DNA from: Leishmania mexicana MHOM/GT/2001/U1103
Lineage: Eukaryota > Euglenozoa > Kinetoplastea > Trypanosomatida > Trypanosomatidae
Length of the DNA: 64,000 nucleotides
Assembly: GCF_000234665.1 (NCBI RefSeq)
Contig: NC_018327.1
Span: 604,443 to 668,442, forward strand
Reading direction: 5' to 3'
Shown in pieces: positions 28,959 to 40,000 of this stretch (positions within the stretch are counted from its first letter, which is position 1; each line of letters starts with the position of its first letter). The translations under genes were made by a program, and so were the position numbers. The notes under the pieces were generated by a model, which had not been told where the DNA came from, ran no database searches, and worked only from the letters and a program-made list of their open reading frames with translations.

Positions 28959-30239
28959 ATGCGGCGGCACGGCGGCTGCGGTACGAGCGTGATGACGGGG
29001 CGTACCTCCCTGGTCGCCCCGCTCTCCTCTACTTGCGCCCTGGTGTCGACGACGGCGCACGCGGGGGCGCCGTCTCTGCCGGCGTTTTTCTCCGCCCCGC
29101 TTCACATGGCGCAGCGGCACAAGTCCTTCGCGTCCACGATCCACGACATGACAATCATGCGCATGGGGTCCTCGTACAAGCCGGGTACGTACAGCTCCAA
29201 GGACGTCACCTCGGGTCCGCAGGCCGGCATCGGTCATGACCCTGTCTTCACCAGTTTCTTCTTGAAGAAGATGGTGGGACCACTGCGGCGCAAGCAGAGC
29301 AACTCGCCAGAGGACTTCTTCAATGTGGACGAAGCTGGCAAGTGGATGGACGCCAAGAACGCGGCGAAGGTCCTCGGCATCAAGGAGGAGGCGCTGCCGA
29401 AGCTGACCAAGGCGACGCTGGAGGATGTGTTCAGGAGGGAGTACAAGGGGCGCACCAACGCGCATCAAGAGGAGGTGATGATCGCGACGGAGGTTCTCCT
29501 CGAGTACCTCGACTCGTCTGTGTACATGAAGAAGAGTCGGCAGTACTACCGCAAGTTCCTGGAGAACGCCAGGCTCGAGGTGGATGCCGAACTGACCAGG
29601 GGGGAGCGCGAGCGAAATGAGTCGCTCATATGGTGGTTCAGCATTGCAATCACCGGCGCCTGCGCCATTGTCTTCTTCGTTGCCTACTCCCGAAAGTACG
29701 TCACGCGCAGTGACGTGGCCAGCATCGGCGCCAAGACGTCCGAGTACTTTGTTATGACGTTCCTGCAGCCGAAGAACACGGAGCCGAAGCCGGACTACAA
29801 TACTCGGTACTTCAACACACCCAGCTCAATGGAGCTGGACAAGAAGAACGGCCGGTACCCTAAGCAGTTTCTGAGCACGGATGAGATTCGCCAGGCCGAA
29901 CGCTCAGCAGCCTACGAGGAGCAAGAAGAGGCTGAGATGTTGAGGCTGTTTAACGATGAGCGGGAGCGTAGCGTGCGTGATCGCCAGGATGACAAGGCTC
30001 GCGAAAGCCGCGTCTCCGTTTACCTTTCTGAAAAGGCCGAGGCGGCGGAGCAGCCTGCGCCATCACGTGACAGCAGCGACAAGACCGCGTTTGAGAGGTT
30101 GACCTTCCAGGAGTTCAGTGGCATGCTGGCCCGCAACTTCGGCGGCGGCTCACGCTTTCAGCGGCTGACGGAGGAGACGTCGTCGCGCACGGAGCGCTTG
30201 AACGCCGCGCGTGAGCGAATCAAGTCGGCGAACTCGTAG
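28959..30239 (+). CDS. Single-pass, predicted mitochondrial membrane protein with possible Pam16/J-like segment
   Basis: A 426-residue protein of unknown function. The N-terminus from 28959 is Arg/Ser/Ala-rich without acidic residues, fitting a mitochondrial presequence; Met at 28992 or 29106 are alternative starts. A helical block at about 29346-29514 (DAKNAAKVLGIKEE, then KATLEDVFRREYKG) resembles the degenerate J-like domain of Pam16/Tim16, with no HPD. One strong membrane span follows (about 29627-29690), flanked by charged helices, and then a long Glu/Arg-rich, probably coiled C-terminus. The J-like reading rests on pattern only. A near-identical retroposon copy begins about 230 bases after the stop. 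Confidence 0.8.
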   Translation: MRRHGGCGTSVMTGRTSLVAPLSSTCALVSTTAHAGAPSLPAFFSAPLHMAQRHKSFASTIHDMTIMRMGSSYKPGTYSSKDVTSGPQAGIGHDPVFTSFFLKKMVGPLRRKQSNSPEDFFNVDEAGKWMDAKNAAKVLGIKEEALPKLTKATLEDVFRREYKGRTNAHQEEVMIATEVLLEYLDSSVYMKKSRQYYRKFLENARLEVDAELTRGERERNESLIWWFSIAITGACAIVFFVAYSRKYVTRSDVASIGAKTSEYFVMTFLQPKNTEPKPDYNTRYFNTPSSMELDKKNGRYPKQFLSTDEIRQAERSAAYEEQEEAEMLRLFNDERERSVRDRQDDKARESRVSVYLSEKAEAAEQPAPSRDSSDKTAFERLTFQEFSGMLARNFGGGSRFQRLTEETSSRTERLNAARERIKSANS

Positions 30240-30468
30240 CGGCGCTGAGCCGGTGTTTGTGGAGGGGAGGGCTGGGGAGAGGCGATCATGGTGGTGGTGG
30301 TGGTGAGGGATGTGCTGGGGGTGGATGGACCCAAAGCACCTTTACTGTCGCCTTGCCTGTCTCTTGACGTTTTTTGTGTGCCTTCAGCTCTAACAGCGTT
30401 TCGCTGGTGCTCGCAGAAGTTGCCATGCCCCTTATTCACATAGACGGCTTATGCTTCACTGGTGTCTC

Positions 30469-30987
30469 CCCGGGTGACGTGAGGCACACCTCCGTGGGTG
30501 GCATCACAGGGCCCAGCAACCCCCCACGCTCTGTTTGTGTGGGGAGAGGCCAAGCAGCCCGCACCCTATCCCATGCCGATGCCGAGCAAACCTCTGGTGG
30601 TGACAGGGCCAAGCACCAACGACCTAGGGGAGCCAGAGCGGTGCATCGCTGCTGATGTCGGCGGTGAGGTCCTGGACGGCGCACATGCTTGTGCCTTTGA
30701 TATGCAGTAGGCAGAGCGGCAACGCGACTCGAGCGTATCCCACACCAGGCCCTCACACTGCCCACGGGTGGGAGGTGCCCCGGGTGTCACGCCGAGGGAC
30801 GCCGGCGGGGGTGGCGGTTTGGTGCAGGGGCCGTGCGCCGGTGACCGAGTCGGCGCACTGCTGTGGCTTGTGTCTACGGCTTCTTCGCAGCACGGGATGG
30901 GGGCCTGTGACACGCCGGTTGTTGGTGGTGGCTGAAGCGCGGGGCTGAGCTCGTGTCGCACGGCACAGAGGGTGGACAGGCGGAAAG
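30469..30987 (+). mobile_element. SIDER-like retroposon, copy 1
   Basis: Short non-coding element in the 3' flank of the gene ending at 30239. It begins CCCGGGTGACGTGAGGCACA and matches 34451-34969 without any gap over 519 bases, with one mismatch seen (30497, G against C). It matches 50728-51183 with two mismatches. Placement in 3' flanks, size of about 0.5 kb and lack of coding capacity fit Leishmania SIDER elements, probably SIDER2, extinct ingi-related retroposons known to destabilise mRNAs. The family name comes from memory of general features, not from a search. Confidence 0.7.
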
Positions 30988-31719
30988 GATGGGGAGAAGG
31001 CGTCAGTGCCCTCTGACTTTTTATCATAACGTGTGTGCGTCTTGGATGACGCCTTTCTCATAGAGGAGACAAACACGCAGGCGCAGAGGAGGCAGAGGGC
31101 TCCCGGGGAGCCCTGGCTACTTCGGACTGCACACAAGCTGTTGGCGGCTTTAGCGCTCTGACGGGGTCGATGGTGCTTCACGGTGGTGCTGCAAACGACC
31201 TCGGGCAGAGCGGGTGATGCGCACTGCGCTTTTCGCGGGTGCATCGCGCGCACGTGAGGTCAGCGGTGGGGCTGAGAGCCTCCCGTGCGGAGGGAGAAGG
31301 CTGCACGGTCGCCAACACACACGTGATGCGTCACAACGTCACTCCTTTGCGCCTTTTCTTTAAAAAACTGTCTTGCGTTGAGTCTCTGCGGCGAATTCTG
31401 TGACGGTGGTGGCGAAGAAGGTTGACGGCAAGCAGGAGCGTGAGCGGCCTCTAGGCGTCTCGTCGGTGACATCCTTAACGCCTTGCGCTTTTTCGTATTG
31501 CGCTGCCTCTGTACCCCTTCGATAGCCACAAGGCCCGCTTTACTGCCTAAGCGAACCGCCTTCGCACCCCTTCCCCTCCCCCCGCCGACCACCACACCCG
31601 GATTCGCTTCGCGTTGGAGGCGGGGGCTCTCACTGCCACTTCGTGAGTAGAACCGCCGAACCCAAAGCCACGCCAAGCCGCCAAACGTCCGGGGTGGGGT
31701 GGGGTGCGCCCACCCGCGA

Positions 31720-31729
31720 GGGGGGGGGG
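31720..31729 (+). repeat. G10 homopolymer
   Basis: Run of ten G in a wider G-rich patch (about 31690-31735) in the spacer upstream of the carrier gene. It could form a quadruplex and is prone to length error. Confidence 0.6.
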
Positions 31730-32714
31730 CGGCATTCGAGTGGACGTCTGTGCACCGCTGTCCGTCCCCCCTTCCTTTCCGAGTGGCTGGTTGAGGGGGA
31801 CCCCCGCACCGTTGCCTCTCTCTCTCACCGTCCTGTTGGGGGCAGTGGAGGAGTGTGCCGGTGTGCGCATGTGCCTGCCCTCCCCAGCCTGTCTTCCGCT
31901 CTGTCTGTCGGTCTCTGTCTCTGCATCACTTTCTCTTCTCTTCCGCGGAGACGTCTTCGCTGGAAAGCCTTCTCCGCGAGGGTCATTCGTGCACGCATTG
32001 GTACCCGCGACGGGCTGACAAGACGACAACCACGACCACCTCGACCACCTTCGTCGTGAGCCGACCATATTAACCAACCGCACGCACCTTCTTTGCGTCG
32101 TCGTTTTTTTCTTCTGTGTTTCACTCGCACCCATCCAATATTTACCTTTAGGTATCAGAGAGCGGCGCGTGGGCGTGCGTGCGTGTGTGCCACTTCCCCC
32201 CTGTCCTCTCACGGCTGTTTATATACAGACGCGCCCTCTGTCTCTGCTGCTGCTGCTGCAGCGGTGGCGGCGGCGACCTCCACTACGGCGTGAGCGGACC
32301 GGAGTGCCCGCACACGTCGGTGCCGCGCCTTTTTCGCCGTCATCGCTTCTGCGCAGCCAAAGCTGTGCACCGCGAAACGTTGTTTTCTCTGCACCATCCT
32401 TGGTGTACCAGTCTCTCACCTCATATATAGGATAACACTCTCTCTTGCGGGGCGCTCTTACGGCCCTTCCTCGCTTCCTGTGGGCGGCGGCGCTGCGCGA
32501 CTGCAGCCACGGCCCGTGCTACCGCAGCCGCTTGCTGTGACCAATATTGTGACTGTCAATATCTTCCACGTCCCCCGCGAGTGCCCTTCGTTAAGCGCCT
32601 CCCCTACACACCCACACACGCTACACTTTCCTCAGTGTAGTGTCCGCTGCAGGCTTTGGGTAGGTACTGCAGCCAAAGGACGGAGGATAAGGAGAGGGGC
32701 CAGCGCTGTCAAGC

Positions 32715-33914
32715 ATGCTGGTGCACACAGCGCAGTCGTCTCCGGGTACCTATGTGGAGGGGTATGGGAGCAGCTCCGACACGGCAACGCCACCTGCGGC
32801 TGCTGCGCGGCATGATGCCAAGCTGAGGTCCCCCAAGACAGCCGGCGCAGATGGCGGTAGTCGCAACTACAACGCGGACACACTCTATGCGGATCCCGAA
32901 ATAACAGCCTTGGCCTCCTCCGTGGCGACGACGGTGGCCAAGTCGCTGCTGCACCCGCTCGACACTCTCAAGTGCCGAGTGCAGCTGCTGCGCACCGACG
33001 TGCCTGGGCCGCCACCGTGCCAGCGTTATCTTAAATGGACCAGCAAGCAGTCACCAGGTCTGCTGCGCAGTCGTCTGCGACAGCTTCGGTACCAATACGC
33101 TGGTAAGTGGACGCCGGGACACATCTACGGCGGGCTGCCGGTGAAACTCCTCTTCTACGTTCCCTACCAGGCCACGTACGTATCGAGCTACAACTTTGCA
33201 CAGCGCACGCTGGAGGCGGCTGGCAGGGAGGGCGAGGATGCGGCGGGCCATCGCTCCAAGAACTACGTGTGGCACACTGTTGCCTCGGCGGTCTTCGCTG
33301 AGGCGGTGAGCGCCGGGCTGCGTGTGCCGATGGAAACCATGAAGATGCGCATTCAGTCTGCTGCCGCCTCCGGCTCGCTGCACGCGCTGCAGCAGCTGTG
33401 GCGACAGGGCTTCGCTTCCTGCGTGCGCCTCGCCGTGCCACAGACCCTCATGCACGACATTCCGTACTCGATCATTCAGTGGGTGGTGTACGAGTCCCTG
33501 CGGCCGTGGACCCAGAAGTGGAAGGAGCATGCGGTGCAGAGGGGAGGTGGCGGGGAGCTGGCGGCAACGCCGTCGGTGCCGCCGAGCTTCTGGACTCTCT
33601 ATGGAGCGGAGCTGGCGCGTACCTTCCTCTCTGGCGGCTTCAGCGGCCTCTTGGCGTCTGTCTTGACAGCGCCGCTGGACAACATCCGCACGCGCATTGT
33701 GGTGGCCACGGCACAGAATTGCCATCTGACTGTCGCGTATGTGGTGCGAGACGCCTATCAGCGCGAGGGCATGCGCGGCTTCGTGCGTGGCGGCGGCATG
33801 CGTGTGCTGTGGGTCACAGCGAACATGGCTTGCTACTTTCCTCTCTTCGAAGGTGTCCGCTTGCTGTTGCAGAGGCGCGGAGATGAAGGCAACAGCACCG
33901 GCACGTCTTCGTGA
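32715..33914 (+). CDS. Mitochondrial carrier family protein, S-adenosylmethionine-carrier-like
   Basis: Inner-membrane solute carrier of 399 residues. The three repeat signatures are visible: HPLDTLKCR (from 32952), VPMETMKMR (about 33327) and APLDNIRTR (about 33669). Repeat 2 reads RVPxE, and MHDIPYSIIQWVVYE (about 33450-33495) follows. Both resemble the S-adenosylmethionine carrier (SLC25A26/Pet8), so mitochondrial SAM import is the best guess for substrate. There is a hydrophilic N-terminal extension of about 70 residues and a Gly/Ala-rich insert before repeat 3 (about 33535-33590). The ATG at 32715 is the first in frame. A retroposon copy starts about 500 bases after the stop. Confidence 0.88.
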   Translation: MLVHTAQSSPGTYVEGYGSSSDTATPPAAAARHDAKLRSPKTAGADGGSRNYNADTLYADPEITALASSVATTVAKSLLHPLDTLKCRVQLLRTDVPGPPPCQRYLKWTSKQSPGLLRSRLRQLRYQYAGKWTPGHIYGGLPVKLLFYVPYQATYVSSYNFAQRTLEAAGREGEDAAGHRSKNYVWHTVASAVFAEAVSAGLRVPMETMKMRIQSAAASGSLHALQQLWRQGFASCVRLAVPQTLMHDIPYSIIQWVVYESLRPWTQKWKEHAVQRGGGGELAATPSVPPSFWTLYGAELARTFLSGGFSGLLASVLTAPLDNIRTRIVVATAQNCHLTVAYVVRDAYQREGMRGFVRGGGMRVLWVTANMACYFPLFEGVRLLLQRRGDEGNSTGTSS

Positions 33915-34417
33915 TGAACGAGGAGCATGCTCGCACAAGGGTGGCAGAGGAGCACTGGAAGCTATGCGCTCAGGCATGCTGCCCCCTCCACGCACCTTGC
34001 TGCCGTCAACGCGCGCGCGCAGCGCCTCAGGCCTCTGTGCCTTTCCGGTCTCTCCCTCTCTCTGCTTGAGCCTCAACACACCTAACAAACACCGGGAATG
34101 GCGGGTGCAAGCATGTCATGGGCAGGCGGAAGCAGGGGATAGAGTCTCCCAGGAGGGCGTTCGCGACGTGCAGGCGTACACTCTCCATATCCCTGTTGAA
34201 GATCGAACCGTACATCAGCAGCGCTGCCCCGCTCCCCTTCCTCGGCACTGGGTGTGCAGGCGTGGTGGTTGCCTCTTCCGACTGTCTGTGAGCGTTTCCT
34301 TCTCGGAACGTCTGCATTAAGCAGCTGAGGGGTGGGCGCAGGTCTGGCTGGCTGGCTTGGTGTGTGCGTGTGTGCCCCCCCCCTCCACACACACACACAG
34401 CTGAGGGATCTTCCCGC

Positions 34418-34969
34418 TCTCTCTCATGCATGTCCTCATCGCCGCCTCCGCCCGGGTGACGTGAGGCACACCTCCGTGCGTGGCATCACAGGGCCCAGCA
34501 ACCCCCCACGCTCTGTTTGTGTGGGGAGAGGCCAAGCAGCCCGCACCCTATCCCATGCCGATGCCGAGCAAACCTCTGGTGGTGACAGGGCCAAGCACCA
34601 ACGACCTAGGGGAGCCAGAGCGGTGCATCGCTGCTGATGTCGGCGGTGAGGTCCTGGACGGCGCACATGCTTGTGCCTTTGATATGCAGTAGGCAGAGCG
34701 GCAACGCGACTCGAGCGTATCCCACACCAGGCCCTCACACTGCCCACGGGTGGGAGGTGCCCCGGGTGTCACGCCGAGGGACGCCGGCGGGGGTGGCGGT
34801 TTGGTGCAGGGGCCGTGCGCCGGTGACCGAGTCGGCGCACTGCTGTGGCTTGTGTCTACGGCTTCTTCGCAGCACGGGATGGGGGCCTGTGACACGCCGG
34901 TTGTTGGTGGTGGCTGAAGCGCGGGGCTGAGCTCGTGTCGCACGGCACAGAGGGTGGACAGGCGGAAAG
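34418..34969 (+). mobile_element. SIDER-like retroposon, copy 2
   Basis: Same element as 30469-30987. From 34451 to 34969 it differs from copy 1 at one position. It shares an extra 33 bases on the left (34418-34450, starting TCTCTCTCATGCATG) with copy 3 that copy 1 lacks. It lies in the 3' flank of the mitochondrial carrier gene. Confidence 0.7.
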
Positions 34970-35160
34970 CGCAAAGTGTCATGGTTCCACGAACACGCAA
35001 GAAGTATGCACACACGCACCACCACAGCTCATCTTCCTCTGCTGCACTGCGGCTGTGCTAAAGGCACCAGACCCGCCAACACCGTTCGGCGTCGTTCAGT
35101 CCACTGCAGACAGCGCTGGCTTAGCCCAGGATCACGCTTAACATCGCTGCGGCGAGCCTA
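34970..35160. mobile_element. Possible extension or older fragment of a retroposon next to copy 2
   Basis: The stretch contains ACCACAGCTCA (35022-35032) and CTGCTGCACTGCGGCTG (35040-35056). The same two blocks recur with the same spacing at 56605-56615 and 56623-56639, inside another retroelement-like region. This shared 35-base layout suggests common descent; the limits are unclear. Confidence 0.35.
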
Positions 35161-37055
35161 GAAGCTGCAGCTGGACGGGTGTAAATTATTGAATCGTGGG
35201 CGGGTTCCGTAGTAAGCGAACACGTTGTAACTGTGACCGCGAGTCTATGCGGCGCGCGGCCAGCCTAGACCTGTCCGCTGGTACCAAGAGCCCGCCCTCC
35301 CATACGCGAGGGCAGCTTGCAGATTCTTCGCCTCCCCACTAAGTGATTGCTAAACCACGGCACGACACACTGGGGAGACTGAGATCATCAGGGTCGCCAC
35401 TAGGAAGTAAGGATAGCATCGATGTGTCTGGCGCGACGCGAGCCCTCGTCGCTGCCCTTTCCGTTTTGTGCGTGCGTGCTCCTGTGTTGTGTTGTGGGGT
35501 GGGGTGAGGTGGGCGCATGAGGAGGACCCTCCCCTCATCACCCACCGTGCCCATTCCTTTCCTCCTGGTCCCTTCATCGTTGCCAAAGGCACAGCGGCAC
35601 CACTCTGGCTTGTCTTCCACCTCTCGTTACCGTCTCCCGCTGGGGTAGCTGCCCTCGTGTAGTTGCCCGCCCCCTCTCTCCTCGCTTTTCGGCTTATGGT
35701 TGATGGGCGTGCGCACTCGGATGGAGACACGTGCGTCTTGCTGCGCGCCGATACGCGTCTTCCCGAAGTGAAGGTTCTTGTGGCACCTATGATGGGCCAC
35801 GCCTGTGCCCCGGCAGCCCCGGCGAAGTCCTCGCCCTCCACTCTCTCCCGCTTCACTGTTGCTAAGCCGCGGCTGATGGCGCTGCGTCACATGCGACCGG
35901 CGTGCGTGCAACCGCTCTTACGCTTGCTCACCTCTACGTCTCTCCGCTCTCCCTCTTCTTACATCTTCATAATCGTGTGGACACATATATATGTAAATAT
36001 ACATGCGTGTGTGTGTATGCTATCACGCGGGTACGTCGGCTGTGCAGCGTTCCTGTGTCTGCCTGTGCGGAGGGGCAGGCGCTTGCTTCGCCAGCCTCGA
36101 TTTTTTTTTTGTATTCTCACGTATGATAAGAGCCTGTCCGAGGCTGCTGAGCTGACCACAAACCACCGTCGTCCTGCCGGCCCACCCCAGTCAGTACCCC
36201 CCTCTGTCTCTGCGCTCATCGCCATCACTACGCTTCGCTTCTATCAGCTGCTGCTCGGCGGTCTTTCACCAACGCGACGGCCATTGCGGAAGAGGGAGGA
36301 TGAGGTGATGATGGTGGGCGACTGCACCACAACGCACAGCACCCGCGTTCGCTTTCCAAGCGCCACCGCACGTATGTACAACAGGGGCATACAGGCACAT
36401 CTCGCCCTCTCCGACCTCTCTTCACTGCAGTGATTACACTAGACACACGCACGGCAACCTCCACGCGTCGGCCCATGATCGGCCCACCATCGACCCCTTT
36501 CCTGCTGGCACTGCTGTCTGTCTGTCTGTCGCCCACAAGGGCCATCACATCCGCGATGCGGGGCGGGAGAGACGGTCAGCACGATTCAAAACATCGGCGA
36601 CTTCAGCGTCTGTTCCTCGCCCCGTGCTCTACCTCCCCCACCGCTCAAGTTCTGCTCTAACTCCCTCCCTCCCCCCACTCCTTACCTCGCACACCGCACT
36701 TCACGAGCTCGTGTCGGCGTGTTCGCCTTCCACATTACTCTGTCAACACTGCTGTACTTGTAGCCGCGCTGCTCTCTCCACGCACCATTCCTGTAGGTCT
36801 TACGCACCTGCCGCAGCACGCCTTCGAAGGAGAGGGAGAGAGCCAGCGGAGCGGACACGTGAGCACAGAAGAGTGCCAAGCACTCGTGCTGCTGTTGCTG
36901 ATGCAAGAGCAAGACTCACGCAGGAGCTTTTCGAAGCAGAGTCAGCTATCCTTCTAGATCCCCCCGGGCCGCACACATACCTACCGGCCTCTTGCTACGC
37001 CGATACGCGTTGGCCGCTTTCTTTATTCCCGTTCGACATCTCTGGGCTGAGCAGA

Positions 37056-40000
37056 ATGCGGCGCACCATGACAACCACGAAGGGGTTTCGCGCCCCACGG
37101 ACCAGCGGTAGCCACGAGCGACCAGCAGACACGACTGTCTCGTCGACGATCTCAGCTGCACCACCGCCACCGCCGTCTGCGTCACCGGCTCCAAAGGTGT
37201 CGGCGCGCGGCGCAACGACAGCGGCGCCTTCGCCATCGCCGTCGTCATCCTCTGCTCACAGGGGTAAGAGCGCTAGTGGCGGCAATACGGCATCTGCCAC
37301 CGCTGCTGCTACTGGTGACGCTGGGGCTGGCACCACTACGATCTACCCGAAGAGCGGTGGCCTGTCATTCCTCCAGGGACCGCGTGGACTGCTGAGCGGT
37401 CACTTTAGCGCTAATCACCTGCGGCGCGCACCACGGCAGACCGACCGAACTACACCTCGTGGTGGTGCGAGCACCACTACAACCGCAATGGGAGCACCAG
37501 CGGACACCGCTACAGTAGCCACAGCAGCTGCGCAGCACACGGCGGCACGCACGAGCGGAGAGGACCAAGTCGTCGCGCTTAGCAGTGGTGACACGCCTTT
37601 GCCGCGCAAGCGGCCTCGCTCACTCTCCCCCGATGATTCTTACGCGGGTGGTGCGCATAGTTGCGATGAGGCGGCAAGGACACGCGGTTGGGCGCCTTCC
37701 GCCAGCAGGAACAGCGACAAGGTCACGAACGACGCCACCACCTCACTGGTGCCGCTATCCATTCCACGGCTGGCCACTGCGCGGCGCCTTTCCACGTCGC
37801 ACATCCGCCGCACCGTCTTCTACCCTCCCTCGGCGGAGCAGCCTCTGGCGCTCTCGCGGAGCTCACACGATGCTGATGGTGCCGATGTCATGGGTGCCTC
37901 TGAATTTGCACTGGTGCCGAGAGTGTCAAGTGCGCCAATGCCTGCGGACCTCTGCGTGGACTCTGACTATACCGTGCACGCGCACCCTTGGGGCTCAGCG
38001 ACCGCCGTGCCGGCGTGGACTGATGTTGGCGACGCAGTCTCAGTGGCACCAGATGCGGACGCTCTGAGGGTTCCTGGGCCTAGCTCAGCGGTGTGCGCGG
38101 GCAGAGAGTTGTACAGCAGCACCGCAGTGTCTGAGGGTCACACGACTCCCTTGGCTGCGGCGATGACCGCGTCGACGTTAACGTCACCATCAACGCAATC
38201 GGGCAAGCGGTTTCTTTCGGCACTGGAGCACGAGCAGCGCGACTACGCCACAGCGATCTCCACTGCCCCTCCCTCGCCACCCTCACCATCGCTGCTGCCG
38301 CCGTGCCGATTGCCATGCTACAGCGGTGCATCTCAGCAGGTCTCGCCGGCTCCGCCTGCCGCGCCGAACACACCAAAGGCCGCGCCATCCACTCCTCCAT
38401 CACTACCCCTGCCGCTGCTGCCCTGCGGCTCTACATCTTCATCGCCCGCGGTGCCGCAGCTCCGTGTGCATGAGTTGGCAGCACCGTCATTATCTTTGCT
38501 CGGTCGCGAGGCATCGCTGCTACCAAGCAGCTCACGCCGCGGGCTGTCCGTGCCGCTCTCGTCGCCGCGGCTCGAGCGCGCCGATTCGCCGCTATCGCCG
38601 CCGTTCGCCGACAGCTCTCCGGGGCCCGCAGTCGGCCTGATGCCAGATCGGGCGGGAGCTCTTGTTGCTGCTGCAGCTGTGGGAGGCGAACGCCAGGCGC
38701 TGTCGTCTCTGGCACCCCCGGCCCGCTCGGTTGGAGAGCTGACGCGCGTGCAGCGGCAGCAGCAGGCGTTGACACACCCCTCTAGCGCACTCGCTGCTTC
38801 AGAGGAGGCCGAGAGAGAAGAATGCGATGAGGCGCTCGAGTGCGAGATGGCTGAGGATCTGCGCATGTCGACGGACATTGCTTTCACGCCGTCCGGGACC
38901 GGCAGTTGCGCTCCGCCGCTCTTCTCGCAGTCGTCCATGATGCAAGAGGAAGAGAGCCAAGCGGAGGAGGAGAAGGGCGGCGGCGAGGCGGCGACCTGCA
39001 TCATGAGAGGCAGCGCCGGGGCGGTGGGGCGAGCTGGCGACGATAGTGAGCTGCGCTCTGGCCCAGGGATGAGCGGGCAGGAGGGCAGCGCAGAACCATT
39101 TTTCCGCTTCAAAGATGGCGCAGGTGGCGCGCTCCTCTCTGGGTCAACGCCGCCTCCCTCCATCGCGATTCCAGCTGTGCTCAACCAACATGCGTTTCTC
39201 AGCGGCGGCAGCCACGACGGTGGCACCGCTGCAACCGATTCGAGTGCCGCGTCCCCAACGAGCTCGCCGTCAGTGTTGTCCAGTGCCTTCGCCGGCCCGC
39301 CGTCTGCACCGTCGACGTGGCTGATCCGTGAGGCTACGCCGCCACATCTTTCATCGGTGCTCGCGCCTGGTACAGAGCTGTTGGCGCTCGGTGTTGTGAC
39401 TGCTGCTGTCGCTGCGGATGGAGGTGGAGGCCTGAGTGTTGGGAGGATGGGCCCTGGACGCCATCGCACCGTGTTTTCGTTTAGCTCGCTGGGTGTTGGC
39501 ACCGCAACCCCTGCAGCGCTACCCGATCCCTTCCCTGAACCGCAGCCACGTCTGTGGCAACCATCAGTGGCGACGACAACAGACCAGTCATGTGCTGGGA
39601 GCGCTCGAAATGTAACTGCCCCTTTGGCTGAGCCTGCTACTCCAGTCATCTCGGAGCTTTCAGAAGCCTGTGCTACAACGCATCCACCTGGCCTGTGGCA
39701 GCCACCGTTGCCGGCCGAGCACGTGAGCCCTCCGCGTGATTCTCTGCTGATGCGGGCGGCCAGTGAAGGTGGAATGGCCGAGGGTTGCGCTGCTCAGGGC
39801 GTTTTCCAAATGGGCGTTGTGGCACCGACGTCAACGTCGCCGCCGGGGAGCGACACGCTTCCCTCGGCGACTGGCGTCTCCGCCATATCGGCTGCAAGGG
39901 CAGCGCCTCCGCTCTCTGACTTGTACGTCACCGCGCTGCCGTACCTTTCCACGGCTGCTGCCAGTGGCAGCGACGCAACTGCTGTGCCTGCACGCGCAGG

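Larger units (their letters stand above)
30240..32714 (+). other. Spacer holding retroposon copy 1
   Basis: Contains a GGT repeat (about 30288-30306), the SIDER-like copy (30469-30987), a small hairpin (arms 31096-31103 and 31107-31114), a G10 run (31720-31729) and CT-rich blocks before the carrier gene. I find no credible gene. Confidence 0.6.
33915..37055 (+). other. Long spacer holding retroposon copy 2
   Basis: About 3.1 kb without a gene I can support. It has the SIDER-like copy (34418-34969), a related tail (34970-35160), a relatively AT-rich patch (about 35170-35230), short repeats of CA, TA and GT (about 35975-36015), a T11 run near 36100, and CT-rich blocks before the helicase start. 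Open frames in it have poor composition and no recognisable motif. Confidence 0.55.

Noticed and set aside
30498..30948. Identical short open frames repeated in the three SIDER-like copies
   Set aside because: Identity follows from the near-identical DNA. Frames are short and absent from the degenerate copy, so they are not protein genes.
35663..36433. 256-codon + strand frame between the carrier and helicase genes
   Set aside because: Crosses simple repeats and homopolymers, with erratic composition and no motif.
36624..37055. Upstream extension of the helicase frame
   Set aside because: No ATG in frame, and the sequence is CT-rich spacer.
38333..39649. 438-codon - strand frame in the helicase N-terminus
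   Set aside because: Mirror of Ser/Ala/Pro low-complexity coding sequence; same composition and no independent features.
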